A stretch of 39,356 bases of DNA from positions 1 through 39,356 of the forward strand of contig JBPCTQ010000382.1 of NCBI GenBank assembly GCA_051011595.1, given 5' to 3'. The stretch comes from JAOUEE01 sp051011595. GTDB taxonomy: Bacteria; Actinomycetota; Acidimicrobiia; Acidimicrobiales; SHLQ01. Each line of letters starts with the position of its first letter. The stretch's first letter is position 1. Of this stretch, positions 14,394 through 23,164 are shown in pieces. The notes beneath the pieces are model-generated. The model made no database searches. It had not been told where the DNA came from and saw nothing but the letters and a program-made list of their open reading frames with translations. The position numbers and the translations under genes were made by a program.

Positions 14394-16157
14394 CTAGGGG
14401 GCCGACATGCGGGCCACGCTGTCGTCGAGCCCACCGGGTCGGCTTCGGGCCAACCAGTGCCGGCGATGCTGATCCTTCAGCGCGGTCACCTCGGCCGCGA
14501 GCTGATCGGTGGGTGCACCGTCCATGTCGAAACGGGCGGCCAGGCGGCGCAGCCCGTGGGCCACCAGCTCGGCGCTGTGCTGCGTCTCCGCCACCAACTG
14601 GTCGCCGTCGACCGTGCGAGGGGCGGCCGACGCCAGCAGGTCGGCGGCCCCGCGCACCTGGTCGATGGCCGCGGCCAGCGCCTCGGCTGACGGCTGCTCG
14701 ATATCGGCGAAGAATCCGCTGGTGATCCAGCAGTAGAAGAAGGGGCAACCGTTCAGTAGCGGAAGCCCGAGTGTCGCACCCACCAGCCCCAACTCGATCT
14801 GGGCCCGGGCCAAGGTGCCGCCGTGGTCGTTGTAGATCCGGCGGCTGATCGCCTGAGCCAAGTCGTCGTCGGTGAGATCTCCGTTGGCGGCGCGACACCA
14901 GCTGGCGGCTCCGCCGTAGGCCAGCGCGGGAAAGGTGGCGAAGGGCGGCTGCATGTGGCCGTTGTCGCCCCATTCGGTGTTGAGCATGCCCTCGGCATCG
15001 GAGGCGATGGCCGCCTCCACGGCATCGAGGATGTTGGCCCGAGCATTGTGGTGGCGGCCCACGAACGAGTTCCAGCCACTGGTTCCCGGCGCCACCCAGC
15101 GGCGGAAACCCGACGCCGAGAAGGCCTCCATCCGAGGACCGAACCCCTGCGCGGCATTCCGGAGATACTCCTCGGCCATCTCCCGTATGTCGTCGGGCAA
15201 CGACGACAGGTCGACGGTGTCGGGGTCGATGTCGAGCGGCGCCTCGTAGCCCCAGATCGTGGCGATGGCCCCGGCCTGGGCCAGGTCCTGGCCGATCTCG
15301 ATGTTGCTCTCGAGCATGTCGGCCCAGAACTGCACCTCGAACCCGTCGGCCAGCAGCGGCTCGACAATACGGCGCAGGTGCTCGACGAATACCTCCGTCT
15401 TGCCTCGCGCGGCCACGTCGTCGGCCGACACCCCTTGGCCCAACTCGAACACCTCGTCACAACCGACGTTCACCCGGCGACTGGTGACCGTGTCCATCAG
15501 CTCGCGCACCAGGTCGACGGCGAAGGCCGCATTGGCGGCGGTGGGGGCCAACGAACCGGGCGGGATGGTCGAACCCCGCCGCGCGAATCCGTCGGGGGCC
15601 TCGGCTCGGTGCCGATACGCATCGTGGCGCAGCCACCGTTCCATGTGTCCGAAGGTGTTCTGATTGGCGGCCAGCTCGATGCCATGTTGGGCACAGAGCT
15701 CATCGAGCCACACCATGTCGTCGGCCGTCATCGGCGACGCGTCGGCCCATACCGTCGGGTGATCGCGGTAGGCGAAGGTGTGCTCGGTGTAGAGCTGGAG
15801 ATGGTTGTATCGACAGGCGGCCAACCGTCGAACGAGCAGCTCGAGTGTGTCGCGGGTGGGCACCCGGTCGCGGCTGATGTCGAGCATGTGGCCCCGAACC
15901 GCGACGTCGGGATGGTCGACGACGTGCGCTCGGCGAACCCCGGCCTCCTCGGTGAGCTGACCCAGCGTCTGGTGTCCGTAGCGACGACCGTTGTCGTCGG
16001 CGTGACGCAACTCGATGCCGCCGTCGTCGACGGTGAGCCGATACCCCTCGGCCGGCAAGGTGGGGTCGACCTCTTCGCTGATCGCCGTGTCGGCCGCGAC
16101 GAATCCGTCACCCCACTCGATGTGCCGGGGTCGGGGGAAGAGGATGGAATCGGTCAT
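14394..16157 (-). CDS. Glycoside hydrolase family 20 beta-N-acetylhexosaminidase
   Basis: A 587-residue cytoplasmic GH20-type enzyme (no signal peptide). An N-terminal alpha/beta domain (to about 85) precedes the TIM barrel, which opens with VRGHMLDISRDRVPTRDTL. The catalytic pair is in RRVNVGCDEVFELG: Asp234 orients the N-acetyl group and Glu235 is the acid/base in the known substrate-assisted mechanism. Later barrel signatures include FWADMLESN, IWGYEAPL and NTEWGDNGH. The C-terminal ~130 residues are helical. It releases terminal GlcNAc/GalNAc from glycoconjugates, presumably imported oligosaccharides. ATG 16157 overlaps the stop of the upstream gene (ATGA), so the two are translationally coupled. 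Confidence 0.85.
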   Translation of the reverse strand: MTDSILFPRPRHIEWGDGFVAADTAISEEVDPTLPAEGYRLTVDDGGIELRHADDNGRRYGHQTLGQLTEEAGVRRAHVVDHPDVAVRGHMLDISRDRVPTRDTLELLVRRLAACRYNHLQLYTEHTFAYRDHPTVWADASPMTADDMVWLDELCAQHGIELAANQNTFGHMERWLRHDAYRHRAEAPDGFARRGSTIPPGSLAPTAANAAFAVDLVRELMDTVTSRRVNVGCDEVFELGQGVSADDVAARGKTEVFVEHLRRIVEPLLADGFEVQFWADMLESNIEIGQDLAQAGAIATIWGYEAPLDIDPDTVDLSSLPDDIREMAEEYLRNAAQGFGPRMEAFSASGFRRWVAPGTSGWNSFVGRHHNARANILDAVEAAIASDAEGMLNTEWGDNGHMQPPFATFPALAYGGAASWCRAANGDLTDDDLAQAISRRIYNDHGGTLARAQIELGLVGATLGLPLLNGCPFFYCWITSGFFADIEQPSAEALAAAIDQVRGAADLLASAAPRTVDGDQLVAETQHSAELVAHGLRRLAARFDMDGAPTDQLAAEVTALKDQHRRHWLARSRPGGLDDSVARMSAP

Positions 16158-17143
16158 GGCACCTCGATCAGGCCAACCGCCGGACGAATACGTCCTCCGG
16201 CACGGTAGTGATCCACGATGGCCTGTTCGAGCGGGGATGACGGAGCCAGCGAATCCAGGTCGGGCACCACGTCGCGGTCCAGATCGGGGCGATCGAATAC
16301 GAACTCGAACACTCCCGACGGCCAGTCGTCTTCGATGTGGGTGATCTCGAACCGCTGCTGGAACGACACGATGTTCGAGGCCGGTCCGAGAATCTCGGCC
16401 AGCACCGGGTCGAGTAGCCACGACGAACACGCGAACCAGCGGGCCCCGTCGTCGGGAAACCGATCAGCGAAGAATCGAGCCGCCCCGGCCAACGATTGGT
16501 CACAGCTCTCGGGCGGCAACGGTCCATCCTCGGGAATGTGCACGTCGAGGATGGGCTGATCGGCCGCCACACCGTGACTGGCCGCGCCGAACGATCGATG
16601 GAACTGCAGGCGGCCGATCCGAAACAGGTATCCGGCCAGGTGGTGGCACAACCACCACCCCTTGCGCAGATCGGCTTGGCCGTACACCCGATCGTGGAGC
16701 ATCACCTGCTGACCGATGTCCCAGAAGGTGGATGCGGTGATGTCGGGATCGATACCGGCCCGCTCCTGGTCGGCCGCCACCCGCCCGGCCAGACCCACGA
16801 GGGCATAGGCGTAGAACAGACGGCACTGGGGCGGTGGCGCCGGGAACCCGAGCTCGAGATAGGTCCGCGGGTCGTACCGTTCGGCCACCAACCACTGATA
16901 GTGCGCCGCCAGCCGCTGGACGGCCGGATGGTCCCACGTGGGGCGGTGCTCGATCAGGAGCTCGGTGGCCCGGTCAGGGAACCCGTACGACTGGCAGCGG
17001 TCGATCAGATCGGCCACGAAGGGCACGTCGAGGCGACTGTCGACGATGTAGGGACCGGAGTGGGCGAAGTCGGCGCGCCACGATTCGTAGGCCGCGGGGT
17101 CGTCGACCACCCGTAGACAGTCGTCGAACGACAACCCGTCCAT
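16154..17143 (-). CDS. GNAT-like acyltransferase domain protein (NAT_N/GNAT_C type)
   Basis: A 329-residue protein resembling the acyltransferase-domain family with an N-terminal helical NAT_N part and a GNAT_C part. The recognisable core is FRIGRLQFHRSF, then ILDVHIPEDGPLPPESC, followed by ARFFADRFPDD and WFACSSWLLDPVLAEIL-x5-NIVSFQQRFE. The biochemical activity is not established. Its stop codon overlaps the ATG of the GH20 hexosaminidase by 4 bp, so it is almost certainly coexpressed and a role in handling amino sugars is a reasonable inference. ATG 17143 lies 46 bp from the neighbouring EthD-like gene on the same strand. Confidence 0.65.
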   Translation of the reverse strand: MDGLSFDDCLRVVDDPAAYESWRADFAHSGPYIVDSRLDVPFVADLIDRCQSYGFPDRATELLIEHRPTWDHPAVQRLAAHYQWLVAERYDPRTYLELGFPAPPPQCRLFYAYALVGLAGRVAADQERAGIDPDITASTFWDIGQQVMLHDRVYGQADLRKGWWLCHHLAGYLFRIGRLQFHRSFGAASHGVAADQPILDVHIPEDGPLPPESCDQSLAGAARFFADRFPDDGARWFACSSWLLDPVLAEILGPASNIVSFQQRFEITHIEDDWPSGVFEFVFDRPDLDRDVVPDLDSLAPSSPLEQAIVDHYRAGGRIRPAVGLIEVP

Positions 17144-17189
17144 CAGCGCGTGCCGGTGCGGTGGGCGTGCGTCGGATGGCCCGGCGAGG

Positions 17190-17861
17190 TCACTCGGCGC
17201 GTTCCAGCAGGAGCGTCGTGGCTCCGCAGTGATGTGGGTGCTTGCGGCCCTGGGCCACCAGGTCGGGCATCACCGCAGCCGACCGGTCGACGGCTTCGGT
17301 GACGGGTGAGAGTCCGATGTCGTAGAGCGTGACGTGGGCCGCACCCCACTGGGGTCGAAGTCGGCGACGCCATCGGCTACCACCGATGAACGCACCGCTG
17401 GCCATCATGTCGGGCAGATGCTGGTCGTCGTACCACCGGTCCCAGTCCGATTCGTGGTCGCGATCGGTGCACAACACGTTGGCCACGATGTGGCCGGTGA
17501 GTCCGTCGTCGACAGCCGCCTTGTTTCGATGGTCACCGTGCGGAGCCAGAACCTCGCCGGCCACAACAGCATGATCGGTTCGCCCGCGGTCGCCTCCTCG
17601 TTCGCTGACCAGCCCGGCGCGCACCGAGGCGACACCGGCATCGATGTCGTCGACCAGTTCGATCAACTCGACATGGCTGAAACCGGGCCCGGGCATACCC
17701 ATCACGGGCGGCGGTACCAGAGCAGACCGGCTGACCTGGCCCACACCGGGAATGGACCGCAGGGTGTCGAGGTGTGGGCCCCGGGCCCACGAATCCCAGT
17801 CGTCGGGGCCCGGCCCGGCACATCGCACCGACAGCACCACCAAGCCTGCGAGCTCGTTCAT
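17190..17861 (-). CDS. EthD/Dabb-like duplicated ferredoxin-fold protein
   Basis: A 223-residue protein with two similar halves. Each has a D-W-D-x-W signature followed by a His/Leu patch: WDSWARGPHLDTLRSIPGV in the first half and WDRWYDDQHLPDMMASG in the second. That arrangement is seen in EthD-like and related dimeric alpha/beta-barrel proteins, which often act on small aromatic or polyketide-like molecules; no reaction can be assigned. ATG 17861 is preferred over 17870 because CAGGAT on the minus strand ends 7 nt before it. It diverges from the TetR gene, and its promoter region is next to the TetR operator. Confidence 0.6.
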   Translation of the reverse strand: MNELAGLVVLSVRCAGPGPDDWDSWARGPHLDTLRSIPGVGQVSRSALVPPPVMGMPGPGFSHVELIELVDDIDAGVASVRAGLVSERGGDRGRTDHAVVAGEVLAPHGDHRNKAAVDDGLTGHIVANVLCTDRDHESDWDRWYDDQHLPDMMASGAFIGGSRWRRRLRPQWGAAHVTLYDIGLSPVTEAVDRSAAVMPDLVAQGRKHPHHCGATTLLLERAE

Positions 17862-17868
17862 GGGTCCC

Positions 17869-17874
17869 ATCCTG
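17869..17874 (-). promoter_or_regulatory. -10 element of the EthD-like gene
   Basis: Minus-strand CAGGAT ends 7 nt before ATG 17861. First base C instead of T, otherwise matching the local pattern. Confidence 0.4.
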
Positions 17875-17898
17875 CCCGGTTCGGACCGCGATCACCTA

Positions 17899-17930
17899 TT
17901 GACATGATTCCTGTCATCTTGACATGATTC
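17899..17930 (+). promoter_or_regulatory. TetR promoter and probable operator
   Basis: TTGACATGATTC occurs twice (17899-17910 and 17919-17930), 20 bp apart. The first copy and the following bases form the inverted repeat TGACA-TGATTCC-TGTCA (17900-17916). TTGACA 17899-17904 with CATGAT 17923-17928 (18-bp spacer, 7 nt before ATG 17936) makes a promoter embedded in the repeats, as expected for autoregulation by the adjacent TetR protein. Confidence 0.6.
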
Positions 17931-17935
17931 GTGCC

Positions 17936-18544
17936 ATGAGTGATCTACGGGACAAACAACGAGCGGCAACTCGTTCCCAGATCGTCGACGCCCTGCTGGT
18001 GCTGCTCGAGACCGACGCCCCGGCCACCATCTCGATGCCGACAGTGGCCGACGCCGCCGGCGTCTCGCTCCGCACGCTCTACCGCTACTACCCCAACAAA
18101 GCCGACCTGCTCGACGCCGCCGGGAGCTGGTTCGACGAGGGGATCCGTTCCGACCGGGCTCACTTCGGGGTCAACACCGACAACCTCCTGGCCTACCAGC
18201 GCGATCTGTGGAGTGAGTTCGGTCGCCATATCGGCGCCGTGCGGGCCCAGCATGCAACACCCGCCGGTCGCGAAATCCGCATTCACCGACTCCCCCATCA
18301 GCGAACCGAAGTGGCAGCAGCCCTCGACCGGCTCTCCGTCGATCTCGACCCCGACGACCGTGCGCGACTCATCGACGCGGCCATCGCCACCGTCTCGTCG
18401 GCCAACTTCCTCGAGCTGGTCGACCGTATGGGGCACGACCCCATCGACGGGGCCGAACTGGCCGTCTGGATGATCGAAGCCATGGTCGCCCATGCCGCCC
18501 GCACCGGCTCGACCCGACCCTCGGACCCGGAAGGATCACCATGA
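17936..18544 (+). CDS. TetR family transcriptional regulator
   Basis: A 202-residue regulator. The N-terminal helix-turn-helix reads AATRSQIVDALLVLLETDAPATISMPTVADAAGVSLRTLYRYYPNKADLL split over helices 1-4 (about residues 9-58), with the typical LRTLYRYYPNK recognition helix. The C-terminal ligand-binding domain is helical and ordinary in length. ATG 17936 is chosen over 17924 because the CATGAT -10 element ends at 17928. The stop overlaps the start of the PEP-utilizer gene (ATGA at 18541-18544), so the regulator and the enzyme are one operon, probably self-repressed through the operator upstream. The effector is unknown. Confidence 0.85.
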   Translation: MSDLRDKQRAATRSQIVDALLVLLETDAPATISMPTVADAAGVSLRTLYRYYPNKADLLDAAGSWFDEGIRSDRAHFGVNTDNLLAYQRDLWSEFGRHIGAVRAQHATPAGREIRIHRLPHQRTEVAAALDRLSVDLDPDDRARLIDAAIATVSSANFLELVDRMGHDPIDGAELAVWMIEAMVAHAARTGSTRPSDPEGSP

Positions 18545-20199
18545 CCGAGAGAACCCCCGAGTGGACACCACCCGGACCCGGCGAGTGGGAGTACGACGGC
18601 ACCCACTCCCCGTCGTCACCCACCCGCGTCTTCCGCGCGGTTGCCGCGCCCTCGGCCGACACGGCCTACCGCCGGGTGTTCGAACAGTTGGGTGGCCCCC
18701 TCGACACCATCGAGATCGCCTTCGTACACGGCAAGATGTACCGCCGGCTCCGGCCATTGGTGGGCGGCAACTCCAACATGGCCGCTCCGCCCAAACCGGT
18801 GTTGTGGCTGGCGGCCCGCCTGCATCCGGCCTTCCGTCGCCGTGAGCGCCAAGCCCGCCAGACGCTGGCCGACAACACCCACCTGCACCCCATCGAAGTG
18901 TGGGAGACGAGCGAACGCCAGGAGTGGATCGATGCCAACCAGGTGTTGCAGGCGATCGAGCCGACGGCTCTCACCGACTCCGAGTTGGCCGACCACATCG
19001 ACGAGCTGATCGCCCACAATCTGGCCGGGTGGACCCGCCACCACGAACTGCACGGCACCGACATGGGTCCCATCGGCGACCTGTTGGCCCACACCAATCG
19101 TTGGGGGATCGATCCGGTGTCGGTGATGGCCACGCTGTACGGCGCATCGCCGGCCACCACCGAAGCGGCGTCAGCCGCCAGGTCCATCGCCGAGGCGCTT
19201 CACGACGCCGATGTCGACATCGAGCAGCTGGCCGATCTCGACGATGTGCACTCGGTCGCCGAGGCTGGGCGCCGGCTCGACGACTACCTGGCCACCTATC
19301 GCTGGCGGGTGGTGACCTCCTACGACATCGAAGGAGTCACGGTGGGAGAGATGCCGCTGGCCACCCTCAACATGATCAAACGGGCAGCCACCACCGAGGC
19401 GCCGACGACGGCGTTCGATCCCGAGGTGTTGGAGGAGATCCGGGCCCAGGTGCCCGAGGACCACCAGGAGCAGTTCGACGAGATGTGGACGTGGGCCCGC
19501 CGGGCCTACGGGTTACGCGACGACAACGGCCCCCTCACCGCCGAATGGCCGATGGGACTGATCCGGCGTGGCTACCTGGAGGCCGGTCGGCGGCTGGCCG
19601 AGTCTGGTCGCCTGTCCGAGTCTTCGCTGGTCTTTGAGCTCGACGGGCCCGAACTGAGCGCGGTCCTGCGGGGGTCCACATCACTCACCACTGACGACCT
19701 CGACGCCCGCCGCCGCGAACGACGGTGGGAGTCCGACCTACAGCCGCCTCTGCGACTCGGGCCCGAAGGTGCTCCTCCCGATCCGTCGGCCCTCCCGCCG
19801 ATGATGCGACGTATGGTCGAGGCCGTCACCACCTGCGTCGAGTTGCTGGAGCCGCCGGCCACCGAGCGGCCCCGGCTCACCGGCACCGGGATCGGTTCGC
19901 GCACCTACCAGGGAACGGCCCGGGTGGCCCACAGTGCCGAAGAGGTGATCGACCGGATGGATCCCGGCGACGTGTTGGTTGCGGCCTGGACCGCTCCCAC
20001 CTACAACGCGGTGATGGCCATCGCCGGCGCTCTCATCGTGCAAGAGGGCGGACTGTTGTGTCACGCCGCGGTGATGGCCCGAGAACTCGATCTGCCCGCC
20101 GTCATCGGCGCCACCGATGCCATGGAACACATCACCGACGGTGACCTGGTCGAGGTCGACCCCGGTAGCGGGCGGATACGGGTGCTCGCCGGCTCGTGA
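18541..20199 (+). CDS. PEP-utilizing enzyme swivel-domain protein lacking the ATP-grasp domain
   Basis: A 552-residue protein. The last ~95 residues are the PEP-utilizer mobile (phosphohistidine) domain: GDVLVAAWTAPTYNAVMAIAG, then GGLLCHAAVMARELDLPAVIG with the predicted phosphorylated His508. The N-terminal ~450 residues (WEYDGTHSPSSPTRVFRAV at the start) resemble the central part of rifampin phosphotransferase-like proteins. The PPDK-type ATP-grasp domain that normally feeds phosphate to the swivel His is not visible, so the protein may need a partner or have another use. It is translationally coupled to the TetR gene, which suggests inducible expression by a small molecule, possibly one that it modifies. 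This function is inferred. Confidence 0.75.
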   Translation: MTERTPEWTPPGPGEWEYDGTHSPSSPTRVFRAVAAPSADTAYRRVFEQLGGPLDTIEIAFVHGKMYRRLRPLVGGNSNMAAPPKPVLWLAARLHPAFRRRERQARQTLADNTHLHPIEVWETSERQEWIDANQVLQAIEPTALTDSELADHIDELIAHNLAGWTRHHELHGTDMGPIGDLLAHTNRWGIDPVSVMATLYGASPATTEAASAARSIAEALHDADVDIEQLADLDDVHSVAEAGRRLDDYLATYRWRVVTSYDIEGVTVGEMPLATLNMIKRAATTEAPTTAFDPEVLEEIRAQVPEDHQEQFDEMWTWARRAYGLRDDNGPLTAEWPMGLIRRGYLEAGRRLAESGRLSESSLVFELDGPELSAVLRGSTSLTTDDLDARRRERRWESDLQPPLRLGPEGAPPDPSALPPMMRRMVEAVTTCVELLEPPATERPRLTGTGIGSRTYQGTARVAHSAEEVIDRMDPGDVLVAAWTAPTYNAVMAIAGALIVQEGGLLCHAAVMARELDLPAVIGATDAMEHITDGDLVEVDPGSGRIRVLAGS

Positions 20200-20203
20200 C
20201 GAC

Positions 20204-21598
20204 TCAGCTGATGTCCATCAGTTCGGTCAACGGCTCGAGACGGCCCTCGAGTCCCTGAGCCGAGTCGAACCGACCCAGGCGCAGCCCGTCGTTGCCGTCG
20301 TACTTCTCGGCGCTGAAGCTCAGGAAGGGCACCTGGGGCAGATCGAGGCTGGGGCTCGAGTCGATGACAGCCCGCACCGAATCGTTGGTGAGGTCGACCC
20401 CGGCCATGGTGGCCACCTCCTCGAACAGGCGAAGCCGATTGCAGACGGTGAGCAGCGCCGTGTACCAGTCGGGTTCGCCGTTGGGGACCTCGGCCGGGTG
20501 CTTCACCTCGTGGCCGGTGGCGGTTTCGAACACGTCGACGCAGGACGCGAACCCGTCGATCTCGAAGTTGTCCTCGGGTCGCAGCCCCATCGGCCCGAGG
20601 GCGCCGTCGTAGTCCGACGGAAGATGGGAGTCGAAGCCGCCGATCCCGCCCAGGGCATTGTCGGAGTTGATCACCTGGAGGTCGCCCAGACCGTTGTCGA
20701 TCAGCTGCCCGTACTCGAAGGCAGCCGGGCCCAGGATGATCAACGTGGTGACGTCGGCCTCGCGCAACTGCTCGGCGATGACTCGCCAGTTGGCCGCACC
20801 AGCCACCGCATCCCCGTTGGGCGCGTCGTTGAGCGACTCGACCACGACCTCCACTCCGAGGGTGGCCAGATGGTCCACCGCCGGGCCCACCCGTTCGGCA
20901 GCGGCCACCGCCAGCGCATGCACGGCCACGACCTCACCGTCGAAGATCCCCTGCTCGTCGGCCAGGTCGATGGTGCCGGTGTCCATCCGCCCCACTCCGG
21001 GGAAGCCGACCTGGATCCACGGCGCCACCCCGGCCACCATGTCCTCGTTGGTGGCCACGTTGCTCACCAGGAAGGTCTCGTTCTGGTTGGCCACGCACTG
21101 ATCGACTTCGGCAGTGGGGCCGTCGAAGCCCACCAGCATGGCGAACACCCCGACGTCTTGAGTGAGCTCGATGCACACGGCCTCGGCGCTGGCCGGCTGG
21201 ATCACGTCGTAGGGCCGGTAGTGCAGCTCGATCCGACGGCCGAGGATGCCGCCCCGGGTGTTCATGTCGTCGACGATCGTCTGCCACAGCAGCTCTTGGT
21301 CGCCCCGGTTGATGTCGACCAGACCCATCTCCCGCAGACTGTCGAAGTCGATGCCGACGGCACCGAGGTGGATGGTGTCCTCGGTGACACCACGGAACGA
21401 AGCGGTCAGCGGAGCCAGAGACGACGTCGAGCTGGTGGTTGCTGCGGTGGAAGCCACAGTGGTCGGGACAGCCGCCGTGGTCGCGACCCCTGTGTCGGTG
21501 CCCACCCCTTCCTCGTCCTCTCCCGACGAGGTGCACGACGCGGCCAACACCACGGCCGTGATCACCACCACCAGCAGGCGCCGTCCCAAATGTGACAT
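20204..21598 (-). CDS. Solute-binding lipoprotein, type 1 periplasmic fold
   Basis: A 464-residue exported lipoprotein. The signal peptide (RRLLVVVITAVVLAASC) places the lipidated Cys at position 22; a Thr/Ser/Ala-rich linker follows up to about residue 60. The mature part begins GVTEDTIHLGAVGIDFDSL, the pattern of Peripla_BP_6 (branched-chain amino acid or amide ABC systems), and has the two-lobe signatures VDDMNTRGGILGRRIELHYRPYD and ADVTTLIILGPAAFEYG. No permease or ATPase genes are near, so its transporter is elsewhere or it acts as an orphan receptor. ATG 21598 begins the ORF segment with a proper signal peptide; longer frames upstream lack one. Confidence 0.8.
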   Translation of the reverse strand: MSHLGRRLLVVVITAVVLAASCTSSGEDEEGVGTDTGVATTAAVPTTVASTAATTSSTSSLAPLTASFRGVTEDTIHLGAVGIDFDSLREMGLVDINRGDQELLWQTIVDDMNTRGGILGRRIELHYRPYDVIQPASAEAVCIELTQDVGVFAMLVGFDGPTAEVDQCVANQNETFLVSNVATNEDMVAGVAPWIQVGFPGVGRMDTGTIDLADEQGIFDGEVVAVHALAVAAAERVGPAVDHLATLGVEVVVESLNDAPNGDAVAGAANWRVIAEQLREADVTTLIILGPAAFEYGQLIDNGLGDLQVINSDNALGGIGGFDSHLPSDYDGALGPMGLRPEDNFEIDGFASCVDVFETATGHEVKHPAEVPNGEPDWYTALLTVCNRLRLFEEVATMAGVDLTNDSVRAVIDSSPSLDLPQVPFLSFSAEKYDGNDGLRLGRFDSAQGLEGRLEPLTELMDIS

Positions 21599-21651
21599 CG
21601 GGCACCATCCTCGCCGAGACGCATCTGCTCCGCCAGCCACCGCGTGGGCGG

Positions 21652-21657
21652 TAGCGT
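21652..21657 (+). promoter_or_regulatory. -10 element of tadA
   Basis: TAGCGT ends 6 nt before ATG 21664; leaderless geometry. Confidence 0.55.
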
Positions 21658-21663
21658 CCGGAC

Positions 21664-22113
21664 ATGACCGACGACGAGGCCATGGCCATCGCCCTCGACG
21701 AAGCCCGGAGCGCGCTGGCCCACAACGACGTACCGGTCGGAGCGGTGGTGTTGATCGGCGGCGAAGTGATCGCTCGGCGCCACAACGAGCGCGAACGCAC
21801 CGGTGATCCCACTGCCCACGCCGAGGTGCTGGCACTGCGGGACGCCGCCGCGGCCACGGGGAGTTGGCGACTCGACGATGCCACCGTGGTGGTCACCCTC
21901 GAGCCCTGCCCGATGTGTGCCGGCGCCTTGTGGGCCGGCCGGGTCGGCCGGGTGGTCTACGGAACCGACGACCCGAAAGCGGGTGCGTGCGGCTCGCTCT
22001 ACAACCTGGGTGCCGATCCTCGCCTCAACCACGAGTACGAGGTGATCACCAACGTGCGTCGGGATGAGTGTGCCGGCCTGCTGACCGACTTCTTCGCGTC
22101 CCGGCGGGCGTAG
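21664..22113 (+). CDS. tadA: tRNA-specific adenosine deaminase
   Basis: A 149-residue zinc deaminase of the CDA fold. Zinc site: TAHAEVLALRDAA (His52, proton-shuttle Glu54) and EPCPMCAGALWAGR (Cys82, Cys85). The segment GACGSLYN with RLNHEYEV near the C-terminus is characteristic of TadA, which converts A34 to inosine in tRNA-Arg(ACG). Length is typical for bacterial TadA (150-170). TAGCGT lies 6 nt upstream. It is followed by an SGNH lipoprotein gene with its own promoter and then tRNA-Ser. The second deaminase at 28281 belongs to a different, cytosine-type branch. Confidence 0.9.
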   Translation: MTDDEAMAIALDEARSALAHNDVPVGAVVLIGGEVIARRHNERERTGDPTAHAEVLALRDAAAATGSWRLDDATVVVTLEPCPMCAGALWAGRVGRVVYGTDDPKAGACGSLYNLGADPRLNHEYEVITNVRRDECAGLLTDFFASRRA

Positions 22114-22135
22114 GGCCCTGCGGTCGGGCGACCGG

Positions 22136-22141
22136 TAGCGT
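22136..22141 (+). promoter_or_regulatory. -10 element of the SGNH lipoprotein gene
   Basis: TAGCGT ends 7 nt before ATG 22149. The identical hexamer serves tadA and tRNA-Ser nearby. Confidence 0.55.
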
Positions 22142-22148
22142 TGGCGCC

Positions 22149-23138
22149 ATGCGCCCACTGATCGTGCTCTTCGCCGTGGTGGTGCTGGCGGCGGCCTGCA
22201 GCTCTGACGGATCCTCTTCCGATCCGACCTCCTCGGACCAAGTCCTCAGCACCAGCAGTCAGGCTCCCGAATCCATCGCCACCGAAACCACTGCGACCAC
22301 CACCTCGTCGACCACCACCGAGCCGGTGCCCACCACCACCACCCTTGCGCTCGACGAGGAACGGCGGGCCGACGTGCCGTACCGCCCGGCCGGCAACACG
22401 GTGATGGTGTACGGCGACAGCATGGCGCTGTCGATGAGCGAGCACTTCACCAACTTCACCGCGGCGGGAGGACGGCTCAACATCGTGTGGCGGGCAGGCA
22501 ACGGCACGTCCATCTGCGGATGGCTGCCGGGTATGGCCGCCGACATCGAGGCCGAACAACCCTGGGCCGTCGTCGTGTTGTTCACCAACAACACATTCCT
22601 GCCGTGTATGGCCGACGAGAACGGTGATCCGCTCGTCGGCGAGCCCGCCACCGACAAGTACGGCGCCGACCTCGAAGAATTGCTGGCCATCACGGGGGCC
22701 GCCGGGGTCGACACCCGGCTGGTGACACTCCCCATCACTCGCCTCGAATCGGTGCAGGAGAATCCCACCTCGGACCGGATCAACGCCTTTCTGCGCGATG
22801 CCGCCGACCGCCTCGACCATGTCGAGCTCCTCGACGCCGCCGCCACCGTGCTGGCCGAAGACGGCAGCTACACCGAGACGCTGCCGTGTCTGCCCATCGA
22901 ACCGTGCACCGGAGGTGTCGATGACGACGGTGTACCGGTGAACCTGGTGCGCGACCCCTTTGGCGGCCATTTCTGTACCAGCGGCTTCGGACCTGAGGAC
23001 GATCGGACCTTCGACGAGCTCAACGGCGAATGCCCGGTGTGGGCGTCGGGAGCATTCCGGTACGCCGGAGCCATCGCCCGTCCTTTGATCGAGGCCGCCT
23101 ACGCCGAACAGGTGGCCGCCGCGGCCGCCGCACCCTGA
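22149..23138 (+). CDS. SGNH/GDSL hydrolase-like lipoprotein
   Basis: A 329-residue lipoprotein. Signal peptide MRPLIVLFAVVVLAAAC gives lipidated Cys17, followed by a Ser/Thr/Pro linker to about residue 70. The mature domain opens with NTVMVYGDSMALSMSE, the block I G-D-S of SGNH hydrolases; VVVLFTNNTFLPC has the position of block III (Asn) and the C-terminal part holds DPFGGHFCTSGFG. Several Cys residues suggest disulphides, as expected outside the membrane. Family activities are esterase, lipase or acyltransferase/deacetylase on envelope glycans; none can be chosen here. Confidence 0.7.
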   Translation: MRPLIVLFAVVVLAAACSSDGSSSDPTSSDQVLSTSSQAPESIATETTATTTSSTTTEPVPTTTTLALDEERRADVPYRPAGNTVMVYGDSMALSMSEHFTNFTAAGGRLNIVWRAGNGTSICGWLPGMAADIEAEQPWAVVVLFTNNTFLPCMADENGDPLVGEPATDKYGADLEELLAITGAAGVDTRLVTLPITRLESVQENPTSDRINAFLRDAADRLDHVELLDAAATVLAEDGSYTETLPCLPIEPCTGGVDDDGVPVNLVRDPFGGHFCTSGFGPEDDRTFDELNGECPVWASGAFRYAGAIARPLIEAAYAEQVAAAAAAP

Positions 23139-23164
23139 CCCGGCGATCGTCCCCCCGGGATCGG

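Noticed and set aside
18541..20199. Complete rifampin phosphotransferase
   Set aside because: The swivel domain is present, but the ATP-grasp domain and full length (about 860 residues) are missing, so the specific name is not justified.
22210..22345. Thr/Ser-rich low-complexity stretches (also near 21430 and 32840-32960) as DNA repeats
   Set aside because: They encode linkers just after lipoprotein Cys residues and are best explained as protein composition.
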